Origin: Pontivivens nitratireducens
GTDB taxonomy: Bacteria > Pseudomonadota > Alphaproteobacteria > Rhodobacterales > Rhodobacteraceae
Assembly: GCF_014235845.1 (NCBI RefSeq)
Contig: NZ_JACJUQ010000019.1
Span: 1 to 42,143 of the forward strand
Direction: 5' to 3'
Length of the DNA: 42,143 bases
Shown: positions 1 to 8,765 of the stretch, in pieces
How positions within the stretch are numbered: position 1 is the first letter of the stretch
How the letters are laid out: each line of letters begins with the position of its first letter
The notes under the pieces: generated by a model
The model's database searches: none
What the model was told of the DNA's origin: nothing
What the model saw: the letters and a program-made list of their open reading frames with translations, nothing else
Translations under genes and position numbers: made by a program

Positions 1-77
1 CCGGAGAACTTCCTGGCAGCCATCAAGCTCGCAGCGATCCGCATCTGGATTGCTGATCAATGAGTCCACACCCTAGG
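1..77 (+). mobile_element. 3' end of an IS5-like insertion sequence
   Basis: The first 60 bases read as the last 20 codons of a transposase (ENFLAAIKLAAIRIWIADQ then TGA at 61-63), which I recognise as the C terminus of IS5-family DDE transposases. The following 14 bases (gtccacaccctagg) are the IS end. The same 77 bases occur perfectly, in reverse complement, at 42067-42143. The rest of the IS is outside the window. The family assignment rests only on this short C terminus. Confidence 0.75.
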
Positions 78-186
78 TCTGGCGAGGGGCCTTGCGCCGG
101 TGCAATAGACTTGCTTCGTCATGCATGGAAACAACGTTTCTGCGGTCTTCGGCCTGGGGCAGTTTCGGACGCTCGCAACGTCGCAT
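73..186 (-). pseudogene. hypothetical gene truncated by the IS5-like element
   Basis: A 37-codon reading frame starts at an ATG (186-184) that overlaps the stop of the upstream gene as TGATG, the usual sign of translational coupling in an operon. It ends at a TAG created within the CTAG of the IS junction, so the native protein is probably longer and was cut by the insertion. The peptide begins MRRCERPKLPQAEDRRN. I recognise no domain. It could also be a chance frame; the TGATG overlap is the main support. Confidence 0.35.
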
Positions 187-1127
187 CAGATCGCCGCCAG
201 ACTCGCATCCCCGATCGGCAGCCAGACGCAGGTGATCGTATCGTCGCTGATGTTGATCTGGACCTCGGTTCCGCCGCGGAGCGGGACGAGTTGCGAGGTT
301 TGTTGTGTCATGGCCGCGGTCACCGTGACACTGGCGGCGGCGGTGATCGACAGGCTGATCGCCAGCACCGATTTCGTGTCGCCCTGAACGACCTCGATAT
401 AACTTTGCGGCGTGGGCGGATCGGCCGTTGGCGCGCCCGTGGCGTAGAGCACGCACAGCAGGTAGCCGTCGCCATCGGGCATGTAGGACCCGGACGCGAT
501 ACCGCTGACAGGTGTGCCCAGCATATGTGTCGTTCCTGAAAAAACCGGGTTCAGGAGGCTCTGCCTTTGCGCGACGACGTTGAATTCGACATATTCCCTG
601 CCGCCGATCGGCTGCCCGGTGCCCTGTCCGGCCAGGACGTAGTCCAGCTGCACGAAGGTAACGCCGGAATTCGGGGTGACAAGGTGCGAGCCGCGCCGCA
701 GGGCGTCGGAATCGAGGGGGACTTGCGACGCCACCTCACCCTGACGTCCGATCCACAGGGTTCCCGTCGGTTGAAGATCGGTCATGCCCCCTTCGGAGAA
801 GGCCCATTTCAGCTCCACCACCTTGGCCATATCGGCGTCGGTGACGAACTGGGTGCACGGTTCGGCGCGAAGGCTGCTGACACCGGGTTCGAGCGGAACC
901 TTGGTCACCGGCAGGCCGATCACAGGGGCCGAGGGACAGTTGGTGATGCCCGCCTCCGCGACATCGTATTGCAACAGCTGCAGTGTGCATTCCCCTGCCT
1001 GGGCCGAGGTGAAACCGTTCACCAGCGTGAGGGAGATATCGTCCATATCGTGATAGGGCAGCGTCGCACCGCTCTGGGCCGAAACCGTGAGGATAATGTA
1101 CCGCTGCGGCGACCCCGCCGCCAGCAC
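186..1127 (-). CDS. hypothetical protein, second half of an ORF split by an in-frame TGA
   Basis: The 313-codon frame begins at a GTG that directly follows the TGA of the upstream frame, in the same reading frame, with no ribosome binding site of its own. It is therefore best read as the C-terminal part of one roughly 449-residue protein interrupted by a nonsense codon, not as an independent gene. The sequence is rich in Ser, Thr, Val and Gly in short alternating segments, suggesting a beta-rich protein, with scattered cysteines (ECTLQL, NCPSAP, EPCTQF, TCVWLP) and no clear signal peptide or membrane segment. I do not recognise a family. Phage/tailocin virion or secreted structural proteins have similar composition, but this is only an impression. 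Confidence 0.5.
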   Translation of the reverse strand: MLAAGSPQRYIILTVSAQSGATLPYHDMDDISLTLVNGFTSAQAGECTLQLLQYDVAEAGITNCPSAPVIGLPVTKVPLEPGVSSLRAEPCTQFVTDADMAKVVELKWAFSEGGMTDLQPTGTLWIGRQGEVASQVPLDSDALRRGSHLVTPNSGVTFVQLDYVLAGQGTGQPIGGREYVEFNVVAQRQSLLNPVFSGTTHMLGTPVSGIASGSYMPDGDGYLLCVLYATGAPTADPPTPQSYIEVVQGDTKSVLAISLSITAAASVTVTAAMTQQTSQLVPLRGGTEVQINISDDTITCVWLPIGDASLAAI

Positions 1128-1535
1128 TCAGACAGGATCGTCCATGCACGCCGCTCCACCTGATCTGTAGGTGCAGAAATCCGTGCTGATGGCGGTTTCC
1201 AAGGCCAGTCCCGCCCGGTTGAACGCGTTCACGTCATAGACGACGTAGAGCGCCGCATCGGGAGAGGTCATTCGCGTGGCGGCATTCGCGCTCAGCTTTC
1301 TGTGTACGGTATTTTGCAACAGGGCTGCGGATTCCGACCCGATCGGCAGGGCGACACGCACCGCGCCGGTGCTGTCGCTGCCCAGCGGTGTGACGCCTGA
1401 CGTATTGGACAATTCCCACGTGATGGTGGTCGCCGTCAGGGAGTCGAGATTGGAGCCGTCGGTCTTTATTTCCTGACCGCTGACCTGCACGGGAAAGGGA
1501 TTGAAGGCGACGGTGGAATAGAGATGGCCCGCCAT
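1128..1535 (-). CDS. hypothetical protein, first half of an ORF split by an in-frame TGA
   Basis: A 135-codon frame begins MAGHLYSTVAFNPFPVQVSG at an ATG four bases after the stop of the preceding truncated gene, so the two look co-transcribed. It ends at TGA (1130-1128) after ACMDDPV. The next codon, in the same frame, opens the 313-codon frame downstream. A CGA-to-TGA or TGG-to-TGA change would explain the break. Composition is continuous across the stop (Ser/Thr/Val-rich, beta-type). Family not recognised. Confidence 0.5.
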   Translation of the reverse strand: MAGHLYSTVAFNPFPVQVSGQEIKTDGSNLDSLTATTITWELSNTSGVTPLGSDSTGAVRVALPIGSESAALLQNTVHRKLSANAATRMTSPDAALYVVYDVNAFNRAGLALETAISTDFCTYRSGGAACMDDPV

Positions 1536-1538
1536 GGT

Positions 1539-1788
1539 TCAACCCTCCGCCCCAAGATCGCCCCGGATGTCCAGAACCACACGTCCCCACAAGAATGCGC
1601 GTGGCCGGGTTGTCGTGCCGGATGCGGCGTCGGACTGCAACACGGGCACGCTGCGCCCCTGCTCGACCTGCCAATTCAGGTGCCCGGCTTCGATATTGCT
1701 TTGTGGCAGCAATATCCCGGTCAAACCGCCTGCCTCATCCGTTTCGTATTCCGCCAGCATGGGGCCGAAGCTGAACGAGGTTCCGACC
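1539..1788 (-). pseudogene. 5'-truncated hypothetical gene fused to the Tn3 transposase tail
   Basis: The frame running into TGA at 1541-1539 reads VGTSFSFGPMLAEYETDEAG onward for about 80 residues and lies four bases before the next gene of the unknown operon. Its 5' side changes abruptly at about 1788-1790 into the C-terminal part of a Tn3-family transposase in another frame, so the original start has been lost at the transposon junction. It shows the same beta-like, Ser/Thr-containing composition as its downstream neighbours. Product unknown. Confidence 0.45.
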
Positions 1789-1789
1789 A

Positions 1790-4233
1790 ATCCGCAGTGC
1801 ATTCTTCAGAGCATGATGTGCCTCGCCCTTATTGAGACCAATCTGGGCGCGGCGCTGCATGTCTGTGTCGAGCAGCCATTCGATGATAAACAATGTGCGT
1901 TCAACCCCTCCGATTTCCCGCAAGGCGATGGCCAGGTCATGCTGCCGTGGTCGCGCCGCCAGTTTCTTGAGAAGCTGACTGGGCTGCATCCTGCCGGAGA
2001 GCATCGTTGCGATGCAGCGCAACACGTCCGGCCAATTGGCGATGATTGTGTTTTCCCTGATTTTGTCGCCGACCAAGCCCTTCAACTCATTCGGGACACT
2101 GCGACGATCAAAGACATGCAGACGCTTGGAGGGGAGATCTCGAATACGAGGAATGAACAAATAACCGAGTAACGATGTTGCCGCGAACACAAGATCGGTG
2201 AAGCCGCCGGTATCGGCGTATTGTTCCCTGATCCGTTTCCCGGTTGGATTCCTCAGCAAGCCGTCCAGAATATATGATGCCTCGTTCACCGTTGCCGGGA
2301 TGACCTGCGTAGCAAAGGGGCCATATTGATCTGACACATGGGTGTAGGCTTTTAAGCCCGGTTCATGACCATATTTTGCATTGATCAGGTTCATCGCCTC
2401 ACCTTGGCGCGTGGTTGGAAAGAACTGCCCATCACTGGAAGCCGTCTGCCCTGCGCCCCAATACTTCGCCATCGGCAATCGCGCTTGCGCATCAATCACC
2501 ATGGCCAATGCCCGATTGATGGCCTCACTTTCCACATGCCAGTTTGAGAGCCGCGCCAACTGGGCAAAGCTATGCGTACTGCTTGCCCCGGCCATCTTGC
2601 TCAGACCAAGATTTAAGCCTTCTGCCAGAATGACGTTCAGCAAACCAAGCCTGTCCTTGCATGTCGCCCCGGTACGTAGATGAGTGAATGCCTCGGTCAA
2701 CCCGGTATCATTGTCCACGTCCATGAGGATATCTGTAATCCGCACCTTTGGCAGTCGGCGGTAGAGATCAAGGATCAAGGTATCGGCTTCAGCGGTAACA
2801 TCAACTTCTAGGCGTTCAACGCGCAATCGGCCATCCTCGATGATCCCGCCGGGAAGGGTTCCGTTTCTGACGGCCAGAGCCAGCCTGTTCAGCCCGTCTT
2901 ACAGCCGTTGTTTTCGATCTGCGATCCAGACTTCCGGTTCCAATGGCATCGACAAGCCCAAGCCCATGGATTGCGCGGCCTCGACCGGAACCAGAGCCTG
3001 TTTCATATCAGAATAGCGGCGGGACTGCGCGAGCCACACATCGCCGGATCTGAAGGCTTCACGCAGATGGAACAATACCGCAACGACCCATAGTCGGTCT
3101 CGGTTGGTTTCCGGATTCCGTAAGTGGCTTCGCCATTTTGACTGCGGTTTTAGAAATGGCGCAGACCGGCTTGGAACTTTGCGTTTGTCGCGGACTACAT
3201 CTGCCGCTGCGAGCAAGGGTTCCGCCAGGCTGGCTCCCGCGATGTCCAATGCTGTCAGCATACGTGGGGCATATAGCTTGAACCGATGATATCCCTGTTC
3301 GACATAGGCCAGTGCATCCGCCTTGACGGTTTTCCCAAGCGCTCCGGCCGTTGCGACGAGGCGTTCCAAAACCTCCCAACCACAGGACGCATCTACTGCA
3401 CCGGCGACAGCCATGTTATCGCCTTTGGCTATCAACAATGTCGTGCCCAGGGTCTCGAACCCGGCCAGGGTTGCTGCGATCTCCGATTGCGCCGCGGTAA
3501 CACGAGCATCGCAAATCCTCTTTGCCTCTCGCCATATCGACCCCACGATCCGGTCGTGGGTTTCGATGACGGTATCAGCGATGGCAGCCGACCATTCTAA
3601 AACGCATGCGGCGAGAATGGCCAATCGGCGATCACTGATGATGTCCCGAAGACCATCTGTAAAATAGCGCTCCCCCTGGCGGCGCAAGCGCGCAACTCGA
3701 TGTGCTGGGATGTCGTCTAGGACCGTTGGTGACAAGACGATTCCTTGCAGAAATTCCAACCGATCAAGCTGGCGATTCATATCGGCGGAGTTCTTGCCGA
3801 CCTCGGACCGCCGCAGCCAAATGAACCGGCTGACCCGACTATCCACCTCTTCGTTTAGCAAGGCATCAAGGCGCGCGCGCATCTTGCTATCGAGACGCGC
3901 AACAATACGGTTATCGACTCGCCGTTCGGCGTCAACCAGCACATCCGCACAGTGACGTTCTATTCTGGTTGGACCGGGCAAGACGATCTGGCGCCGCCGA
4001 CACTCTTCCACAAACCCGCGCACCATGCCTTCACTGGATTGTGCGGCCTCGGCGTGCTGATCGAGCCAACGTTTCACCTTCTTTGCAGCTTTGCCCTTAA
4101 ACATCCTGTACCCATAGATCTTGCGCAATACATCAAGATGTTCGTAGCGGGTGTTCTCTCGGGCGGCGTAGGGAAGAAGATCGTCAGGCTTTAGGCCAAT
4201 TTGGGCAGCAACAAAATTGGATATGCCCGGTGC
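1790..4233 (-). pseudogene. tnpA: Tn3-family transposase, truncated at both ends and interrupted by TAA
   Basis: Two frames on the same strand and in the same register together give the middle and C-terminal parts of a Tn3-family replicative transposase. The first part contains ENTRYEHLDVLRKIYGYRMF and runs to DRKQRL followed by TAA (2901-2899). The same frame then continues DGLNRLALAVRNGTLPGG and IEDGRLRVERLEVDV and through the catalytic region (DILMDVDNDTGL, LNVILAEGLNLGLSKMA, KYGHEPGLKAYTHVSDQYG, IEWLLD, LNKGEAHHALKNALRI). The stop replaces a residue that is usually Gln, so CAA to TAA fits. Roughly the first 90 residues are missing (a TGA precedes at 4236-4234), and the C terminus breaks at about 1790. 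No 38-bp Tn3 inverted repeat is visible. Confidence 0.85.
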
Positions 4234-4281
4234 TCAACCGACGGCCAGGACCTCACCGCGCAAAAGCAGGCATTGGACAAG
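4231..4281 (+). pseudogene. scrap of a serine resolvase/invertase gene
   Basis: Seventeen codons read CSTDGQDLTAQKQALDK, closely matching the N-terminal segment of serine recombinases (ARVSTDGQDLTAQ...AL). The scrap sits head-to-head with the truncated transposase and abuts the end of an IS3-like remnant at 4282. A Tn3 element with divergent tnpA and tnpR genes, later cut by another insertion, would leave this arrangement. The match is short, so the assignment is tentative. Confidence 0.5.
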
Positions 4282-4476
4282 TGAAGTGGTCCCACCTTTT
4301 CGGATAGGTTTACAGCGTTTCTAAGGTGTATCGGGTTTAGGTTTCATGCTGCTTTTTGCTCTTCCAAGCCTGCCCAATATGCTTCGTCGGGCGTCTGCCG
4401 ATCAAGCGCGGAATGGGGTCGTCTGGTGTTGTAGAAGGCCATCCAGTCCTTGATGACGCGACGGGCTTCATCCCGG
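4282..4476 (-). mobile_element. IS3-family remnant: OrfB C terminus and IS end
   Basis: On the minus strand the frame ending in TGA at 4346-4344 reads DEARRVIKDWMAFYNTRRP, then HSALDRQTPDEAYWAG and EEQKAA. This is the C-terminal signature of IS3-family OrfB integrases (FYNxxRPHSALxxxTP). The non-coding end begins TGAAGTGGTCCCACC at 4282, which looks like the IS terminus. Only about 38 codons remain. The sequence then switches to the plus-strand DUF2493 gene fragment near 4480. A further OrfB piece lies at 6805-7125 in the opposite orientation. Confidence 0.75.
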
Positions 4477-4479
4477 CAG

Positions 4480-4982
4480 CGGGCTCGCGCGCAAGCGTCC
4501 GGGCGCAGGAGACAGGTGCTGTCTTCGAGGCGCGGCAGCTCTTGGAGCAGCACGACCGCGAAACCGCCGAGAAGTCGAAGGTCGAGGGGGTGCCTCTGAT
4601 CGTCTCGGGCGCTACCGACTGGACCGATGTCGATGTGATCTTCAACACGCTCGACAAGGTTCGCGAACGGATCAAGCAGAACCGTAACCAGGAGATCTTC
4701 CTCTGCCACAAGGGTGGCAAGCACGGGGCGGAGATGATTGCGGCCCGGTGGGCCCGGGCACGCGGGGTCGCGCAGGCGCGCTTCGATCCGCGCTGGTCCG
4801 CGCATGGGCGGGCCGCACCGTTCAAGTGCAACGACGAAATGCTGGACGACAAGTTCGCGGCGACAGGGGTTGTGCTCTTCGGCGGCAACGGTGTCGCGCT
4901 GAACCTCGGGCAGAAGGCGGAAGCGAAAGGTCTGACGGTCATGCGGGTTGCGGACCCGGCGAAGAAGGCGTCGCAGGATTGA
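4480..4982 (+). pseudogene. DUF2493 (YspA/YpsA-like SLOG) protein, 5'-truncated
   Basis: The frame running to TGA at 4980-4982 carries VPLIVSGATDWTDVDVIFNT, then HKGGKHGAEMIAARWARARG and HGRAAPFKCNDEMLD, the pattern of the DUF2493 family. This is a Rossmann-like SLOG/YpsA domain common on alphaproteobacterial plasmids and integrative elements and presumed to bind nucleotides or nucleic-acid-derived ligands. Family members usually have a longer N-terminal part; here it is replaced by an IS3 remnant at about 4480. The last 96 bp and about 54 bp of 3' flank are duplicated at 6140-6289. The biological role is unknown even for intact members. Confidence 0.65.
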
Positions 4983-5034
4983 AGAGAGGGGGTCGCGCTT
5001 GGCGCGGCCGTTTCGTCATGTCTCATGGCGCGTG
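4885..5034 (+). repeat. 150-bp direct repeat, copy 1
   Basis: This covers the 3' end of the DUF2493 gene and its downstream flank. It aligns without gaps to 6140-6289, with eight mismatches by eye (about 95% identity). The two copies bracket the nucleotidyltransferase gene. Confidence 0.9.
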
Positions 5035-5117
5035 GCAATGCTTCCAGATTATCATGCCTAGCAATTTCATGTTTTGATAGGTATATTCGTGCCAAGCAAA
5101 ACTAGGAAATGATTGGC

Positions 5118-6134
5118 ATGACCCCACTCAGCAGCATTGCAATGAGCGCCTACACTGATCTGGTGCGTCTTCTGAAGGATGACGCCTTGTCCGGTGTCGA
5201 AGGCAAGCCAACGCTCAAAGAGCGCGGCGACAAGGCCTATTGGTACGCCGCGCGCCGTGTCGGAACGGAGATGCGGTTCATCTATATCGGCGAAGACAGC
5301 GACGAGACGCGCGCGCGCATCGACCGGATCGAAGAATTGCGCGCAACGGCCAAGGAACGTCAGGCGGAACGATCTCGGCTTGTTCGGCTCCTGCGCGCCG
5401 AAGGCTTGACCCCCACCGACCGGGCAACCGGTTCTATCCTGTCGGCGATGGCCGCAGCCGGGACCTTCCGACTGGGCGGTACCATCGTCGGAACCAATGC
5501 ATTTCGCCTCTATGAAGGCGAGCTTGGTATCCGCCTGCCCATTGGCGGTATGGCCAATACCGGCGACATCGACATCGCCCAGTTCGAAAAGCTCAGTGTG
5601 GCGCTGCAGGATCAGGTTGATCCGGGTCTGGCCGAGACCTTCGCGGCGCTCAAATTCGATCCCTTACCGGCGCTTGATCAAGGACGGACCTGGCGATGGG
5701 CCCAGGGTGGCAGCGGCCAGTTGGTCGAGTTTCTCATACCGGCCTTCGGAGATGAGACCATCCGTGAACTGCCAGCCTTGAGCGTGAACGCCCAAGGATT
5801 GAACTATCTGAACTTCCTGATCGCTGAGCCGATCCACGCAGCGGCGATCTATCGATCCGGCGTTCTGGTGCAGGTGCCACGCCCGGAGCGATACGCGATC
5901 CACAAACTGATCATCGCGGACCGGCGCCGCGATGGGGCAGGCAACCTCAAATCCGCAAAGGACCGCGAGCAGGCGGCTTTCCTGATCGAGACGATGGCCG
6001 AGGACCGCCCTGATGACCTGGTCCGCGCCTGTGCCGCTGCTCTGGAGGTTGGCCCGCGCTGGCGGGAGCATATCGGCAATTCACTGAAACGCATGCCTGA
6101 GGCGAAACTAATCCTCGACGGGTTGGGAGTGTGA
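5118..6134 (+). CDS. GSU2403-type nucleotidyltransferase-fold protein
   Basis: About 338 residues resembling the GSU2403 nucleotidyltransferase-fold family (NTP_transf_8). Recognisable features are the N-terminal helical part, GTIVGTNAFRLYEGELGIRL, the acidic NTase-like segment ANTGDIDIAQFEKLS (D-x-D type metal site), and the C-terminal AIHKLIIADRRR followed by KDREQAAFLIETM. ATG at 5118 has AGGA about ten bases upstream; an ATG at 5109 is the alternative. The 5' flank (5035-5117) is clearly AT-rich and probably holds its own promoter. The gene stands alone between the two 150-bp repeats, and its stop is five bases before the second copy. Substrate is unknown; related folds act in RNA modification or toxin-antitoxin systems, but nothing here decides between them. 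Confidence 0.75.
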   Translation: MTPLSSIAMSAYTDLVRLLKDDALSGVEGKPTLKERGDKAYWYAARRVGTEMRFIYIGEDSDETRARIDRIEELRATAKERQAERSRLVRLLRAEGLTPTDRATGSILSAMAAAGTFRLGGTIVGTNAFRLYEGELGIRLPIGGMANTGDIDIAQFEKLSVALQDQVDPGLAETFAALKFDPLPALDQGRTWRWAQGGSGQLVEFLIPAFGDETIRELPALSVNAQGLNYLNFLIAEPIHAAAIYRSGVLVQVPRPERYAIHKLIIADRRRDGAGNLKSAKDREQAAFLIETMAEDRPDDLVRACAAALEVGPRWREHIGNSLKRMPEAKLILDGLGV

Positions 6135-6139
6135 TTGCC

Positions 6140-6289
6140 GCAACGGGGTCGCGCTGAACCTCGGGCAGAAAGCGGAAGCGAAAGGCCTGACGGTCATGCG
6201 GGTTGCGGACCCGGCGAAGACGGCGTCGCGGGATTGAAGAGAGGGGGTCGCGCTTGGCGCGGTCCTTTCGGCATGTCTCATGGCGCGTG
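6140..6289 (+). repeat. 150-bp direct repeat, copy 2 (duplicated DUF2493 tail)
   Basis: This matches 4885-5034 at about 95%. It contains the last 32 codons of the DUF2493 frame (NGVALNLGQKAEAKGLTVMR, then VADPAKTASRD, TGA at 6235-6237) without the rest of the gene. The mismatches fall in both coding and flanking parts, so this is a diverged copy and not a very recent duplication. Confidence 0.9.
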
Positions 6290-6315
6290 CGGTCGGTCAC
6301 GCGTGATCGGCAGTC

Positions 6316-6420
6316 TGCGGCAGGGATGGCTCGGAGTTCTTCAGCCTCAAGCTCGACTTCCCCGTCGCGGTATCGGAGCTGGTGATGTTCCCGCCGAGCG
6401 CGAAGGATCCCCAGGACTGA
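6316..6420 (+). pseudogene. 3' fragment of a small hypothetical gene
   Basis: A frame ending at TGA 6418-6420 reads RDGSEFFSLKLDFPVAVSEL, then VMFPPSAKDPQD. The DGxEFFSLKLD pattern faintly recalls the small DUF736-type proteins of alphaproteobacterial plasmids, which often lie near DUF2493 genes. No start is visible upstream in frame, so it appears to be only a tail. Assignment is weak. Confidence 0.35.
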
Positions 6421-6637
6421 ATCCTCTGACGAGGATGGGCCGCCCCAGTTTCAGCCCCATAGTCAGTCTCCTTTGTTGCACTAAATGCTATCAAAGGAGC
6501 GGCATCAAACCGCGACAGCTCCAGATGTTCCTTAAAAGTTCCACAGGTTCCGGAACCTTTCGTTTTCAACCGCTCTGCTGCCGAACGGCACAGAGCCGCG
6601 AGGCGGGTTGCGACTTGCCCTGGGAAAGGACTCCGCC
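6421..6637. other. non-coding remnant DNA
   Basis: No supported gene. A short inverted repeat ATCCTC-TGAC-GAGGAT lies at 6420-6436 just after the preceding stop and could be a weak terminator, although no T-run follows. The remainder reads like the flank of the next truncated gene. Confidence 0.4.
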
Positions 6638-6805
6638 ATGCCGAAAGCTACCTCCACGATGCCGTTCCACAATCTCACCTTCATCGACGACATCGTCACG
6701 CTGCACCACGTCGAGGAGCGGTGGAAGGCCTGCCTCAAACGCATTCGCCGGCAAGCGCAGGAGGCTGATCTCGAAAGCGGGAAGATCACCGAGGAAGATA
6801 GTCGG
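6638..6805 (+). pseudogene. hypothetical gene, 3'-truncated by an IS3 piece
   Basis: ATG at 6638 follows AAGGA with eight bases of spacing. About 56 codons encode a Lys/Arg/Glu-rich helical peptide (PFHNLTFIDDIVTLHHVEER, RIRRQAQEADLESGKITEED). Near 6805 the frame passes directly into an IS3 OrfB sequence (DIARCTVERLMREHGLRGV), so the native C terminus is lost. It probably belonged with the DUF2493-type plasmid/ICE genes to the left. Function unknown. Confidence 0.45.
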
Positions 6806-7125
6806 GACAAGCACGATATCGCGCGCTGCACAGTGGAGCGGCTCATGCGAGAACATGGATTGCGGGGAGTTACACGTGGTAAGAAGAAGACCACGATTCC
6901 GGATCCGGCGCAGTCTTGCCCGGATGACAAGGTCAATCGGCCGTTCATCGCCGATGCTCCCAACCAGCTCTGGGTGTCGGACCTCACCTACCTGTCGACC
7001 TGGACGGGGATGGTCTATGTGGCCTTCGTCATGGATGTATTCGCCCGCAAGATCGTGGGCTGGTGCGTCTCAGCCTCGATGACGACAGGCTTCGTGCTGG
7101 ATGCCCTGAACCAGGCCATTTGTCA
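6806..7125 (+). mobile_element. IS3-family OrfB (rve integrase) fragment
   Basis: The frame reads DIARCTVERLMREHGLRGVT, then NQLWVSDLTYLSTWTGMVYV and FARKIVGWCVSASMTTGFVL. This is the start of the DDE catalytic core of IS3-family OrfB, with the first catalytic Asp in SDLTY and the second in the MDVFAR segment. It has neither the N-terminal HTH part nor the third catalytic residue and C terminus, and ends in unrelated sequence near 7125. It is in opposite orientation to the OrfB tail at 4282-4476, so the two pieces may come from one IS split by rearrangement or from two different IS. Confidence 0.85.
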
Positions 7126-7403
7126 TCTACATCAGCGAGATGTTGCGACGACCGGTTGATTCCGCCCACTTCAGTTCAGTAATTATCTTTACTACAAAAA
7201 CCGATGCGTTTCTAAGACCTTATATCCAAGGTCAGGTGAACCGACAGTTCTTTTCCTTGTCGCACTTTTGGGACCGGCCGTTGATCTCTGAGCCTTCAAA
7301 GGTCAAGATTCCAATGCCGTAGATACAGCAAGAGAAGAGAGGGCAAGTAACCAGCGGTCTTCGCGCAGTTAGTGCTCGTGACGCAGCCAAGCCTTGCAAC
7401 ACA
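7126..7403. other. intergenic junction, no gene seen
   Basis: This is AT-richer DNA between the IS3 fragment and the histidine kinase gene. One frame running ISEMLRRPVDSAHFS from the fragment end is open for a short stretch but has no recognisable family. I see no tRNA, terminator or convincing promoter. Confidence 0.4.
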
Positions 7404-8585
7404 TTATGAACGCGTTGCTTGCCGCTGCTCTCGCTTGAGGTCGCGAGGAAACTCAGCGATGAAGCGTGCGCCACCTTGCGGGCTACGGTCCCAGGTCACC
7501 TCGGCATCAACCTTTTCTGCCATCGCATGGAGGATTGCCATGCCCAATCCCTTGCTTTCGCGCGGATCGAAACCTTCCGGGAGGCCAGGCCCATCGTCAT
7601 CGAGGCAGAGCCTCAGTTTTTCACCCACCATTTCGCCACGCAGGTCGATGCGCGCAGCTCCACTTTTTACGGCATTCAAGACAAGCTCTGTGATCAGATG
7701 GCCGATCGAGACCAGCCGTTCTCGAGCCAGTGGAATCGGGGGGCATTCGACGTCGATCAAGCCTCCCTGTGGACAGAGCGGCAACAGTTCGCGGCTCAGC
7801 ACTTCGAGGAACAGTCCCAGATCCCCGTCTTCACTCAGGCCGGGAAGGCTCTGCTGAATATGTCGGTTGGCTTGCGCTATGGCGCCGATCCGGGCAGCGA
7901 TGTCACGCAGTTCGGCAGCGGTCTGCCCATCATGTAGCTTTGCCTTGCGCCGTGCTATCGAGGAGACGAGTTGCAAGCTGTTCATGACCCGGTGCTCAAT
8001 CTCTTCGGCCAGAAGCTCCTTTTCGCGCATCTCGCGCCGCAGAGCCTCGTGTGTTTCGATGGCGTCGCGTCTCAGCTCAAGCTCATCCATGACCACCGCA
8101 GCGAGATCCTCGAGTATCGCCGTGTGATTTGCCGTGAAACTCCGCGGCTCCTTGTCGATGACGCACAGCGTGCCCAGCCCGTGCCCATCATGCGTCCTGA
8201 GCGGAATGCCGGCATAAAAGCGCAATCCGAACTCTCCCGCGACGAGCGGGTTGGCCAACGCCACCGGCTCCACAGACGCGTCATGCAGAATCCACGGATC
8301 TTCCTGCAGGATCGCCGAGGCGCAGAGACCGGGTTCGCGCGGGATTTCGTCTACCCCTTCAAGCCCAGCACGGCTCTTGAACCAGATCCGGTCCTCGTCG
8401 ACGATGGAAATGATGGCGATGGGTGTTTCAAGGAGCCTTGATGCCAGCCTGGCGATACGATCGAAGGCTCCGTCCGGCGGTGTGTCCAGCACCGAGTATC
8501 GGCGCACCGCCATCAGTCGCTCAGACTCAGCTTCCCGTGACAGGTCGATATGTTCCATGTTGGCGCTTTCATCCCCATTTCGCAT
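7404..8585 (-). CDS. GAF-domain sensor histidine kinase (HisKA_2/HWE-like)
   Basis: About 393 residues from the ATG at 8585; a second ATG nearby (MEHIDLSREAESE) is equally plausible. Residues about 40-170 form a GAF domain of the common type (RYSVLDTPPDGAFDRIARLA, then GLCASAILQEDPW, FYAGIPLRTHDGHGLGTLCV). The DHp region is HisKA_2-like, with the presumed phospho-accepting His198 in IEHRVMNSLQLVSS. The C-terminal HATPase has ELVLNAVKSGA (N box), DDDGPGLPEGF and KGLGMAILHAMAEK. It has no membrane segment, so it is cytoplasmic and probably senses a small molecule or redox state through GAF. No response regulator is adjacent. It is divergent from the sulfur gene at 8766. Confidence 0.85.
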   Translation of the reverse strand: MRNGDESANMEHIDLSREAESERLMAVRRYSVLDTPPDGAFDRIARLASRLLETPIAIISIVDEDRIWFKSRAGLEGVDEIPREPGLCASAILQEDPWILHDASVEPVALANPLVAGEFGLRFYAGIPLRTHDGHGLGTLCVIDKEPRSFTANHTAILEDLAAVVMDELELRRDAIETHEALRREMREKELLAEEIEHRVMNSLQLVSSIARRKAKLHDGQTAAELRDIAARIGAIAQANRHIQQSLPGLSEDGDLGLFLEVLSRELLPLCPQGGLIDVECPPIPLARERLVSIGHLITELVLNAVKSGAARIDLRGEMVGEKLRLCLDDDGPGLPEGFDPRESKGLGMAILHAMAEKVDAEVTWDRSPQGGARFIAEFPRDLKREQRQATRS

Positions 8586-8765
8586 CGCCCCAAGATTACA
8601 GTGGCGATGTGCTGCTGACAAATTGGTTCTCATGGGGCAGAGCCACGTCATGCTGCAATTGCGATCTCACCAAATCTTTTTACCGACTGTAGCACGAGCG
8701 ATTTGCAGCGTGCCGCCGGAACCTATCTCCTTTTCTCTTGGTTTAGCTGTGAAGGAGGACCTTTC

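Noticed and set aside
1128-1130. TGA as a selenocysteine codon
   Set aside because: No selenoprotein family match and no SECIS-like hairpin recognised after the codon; a nonsense mutation is simpler.
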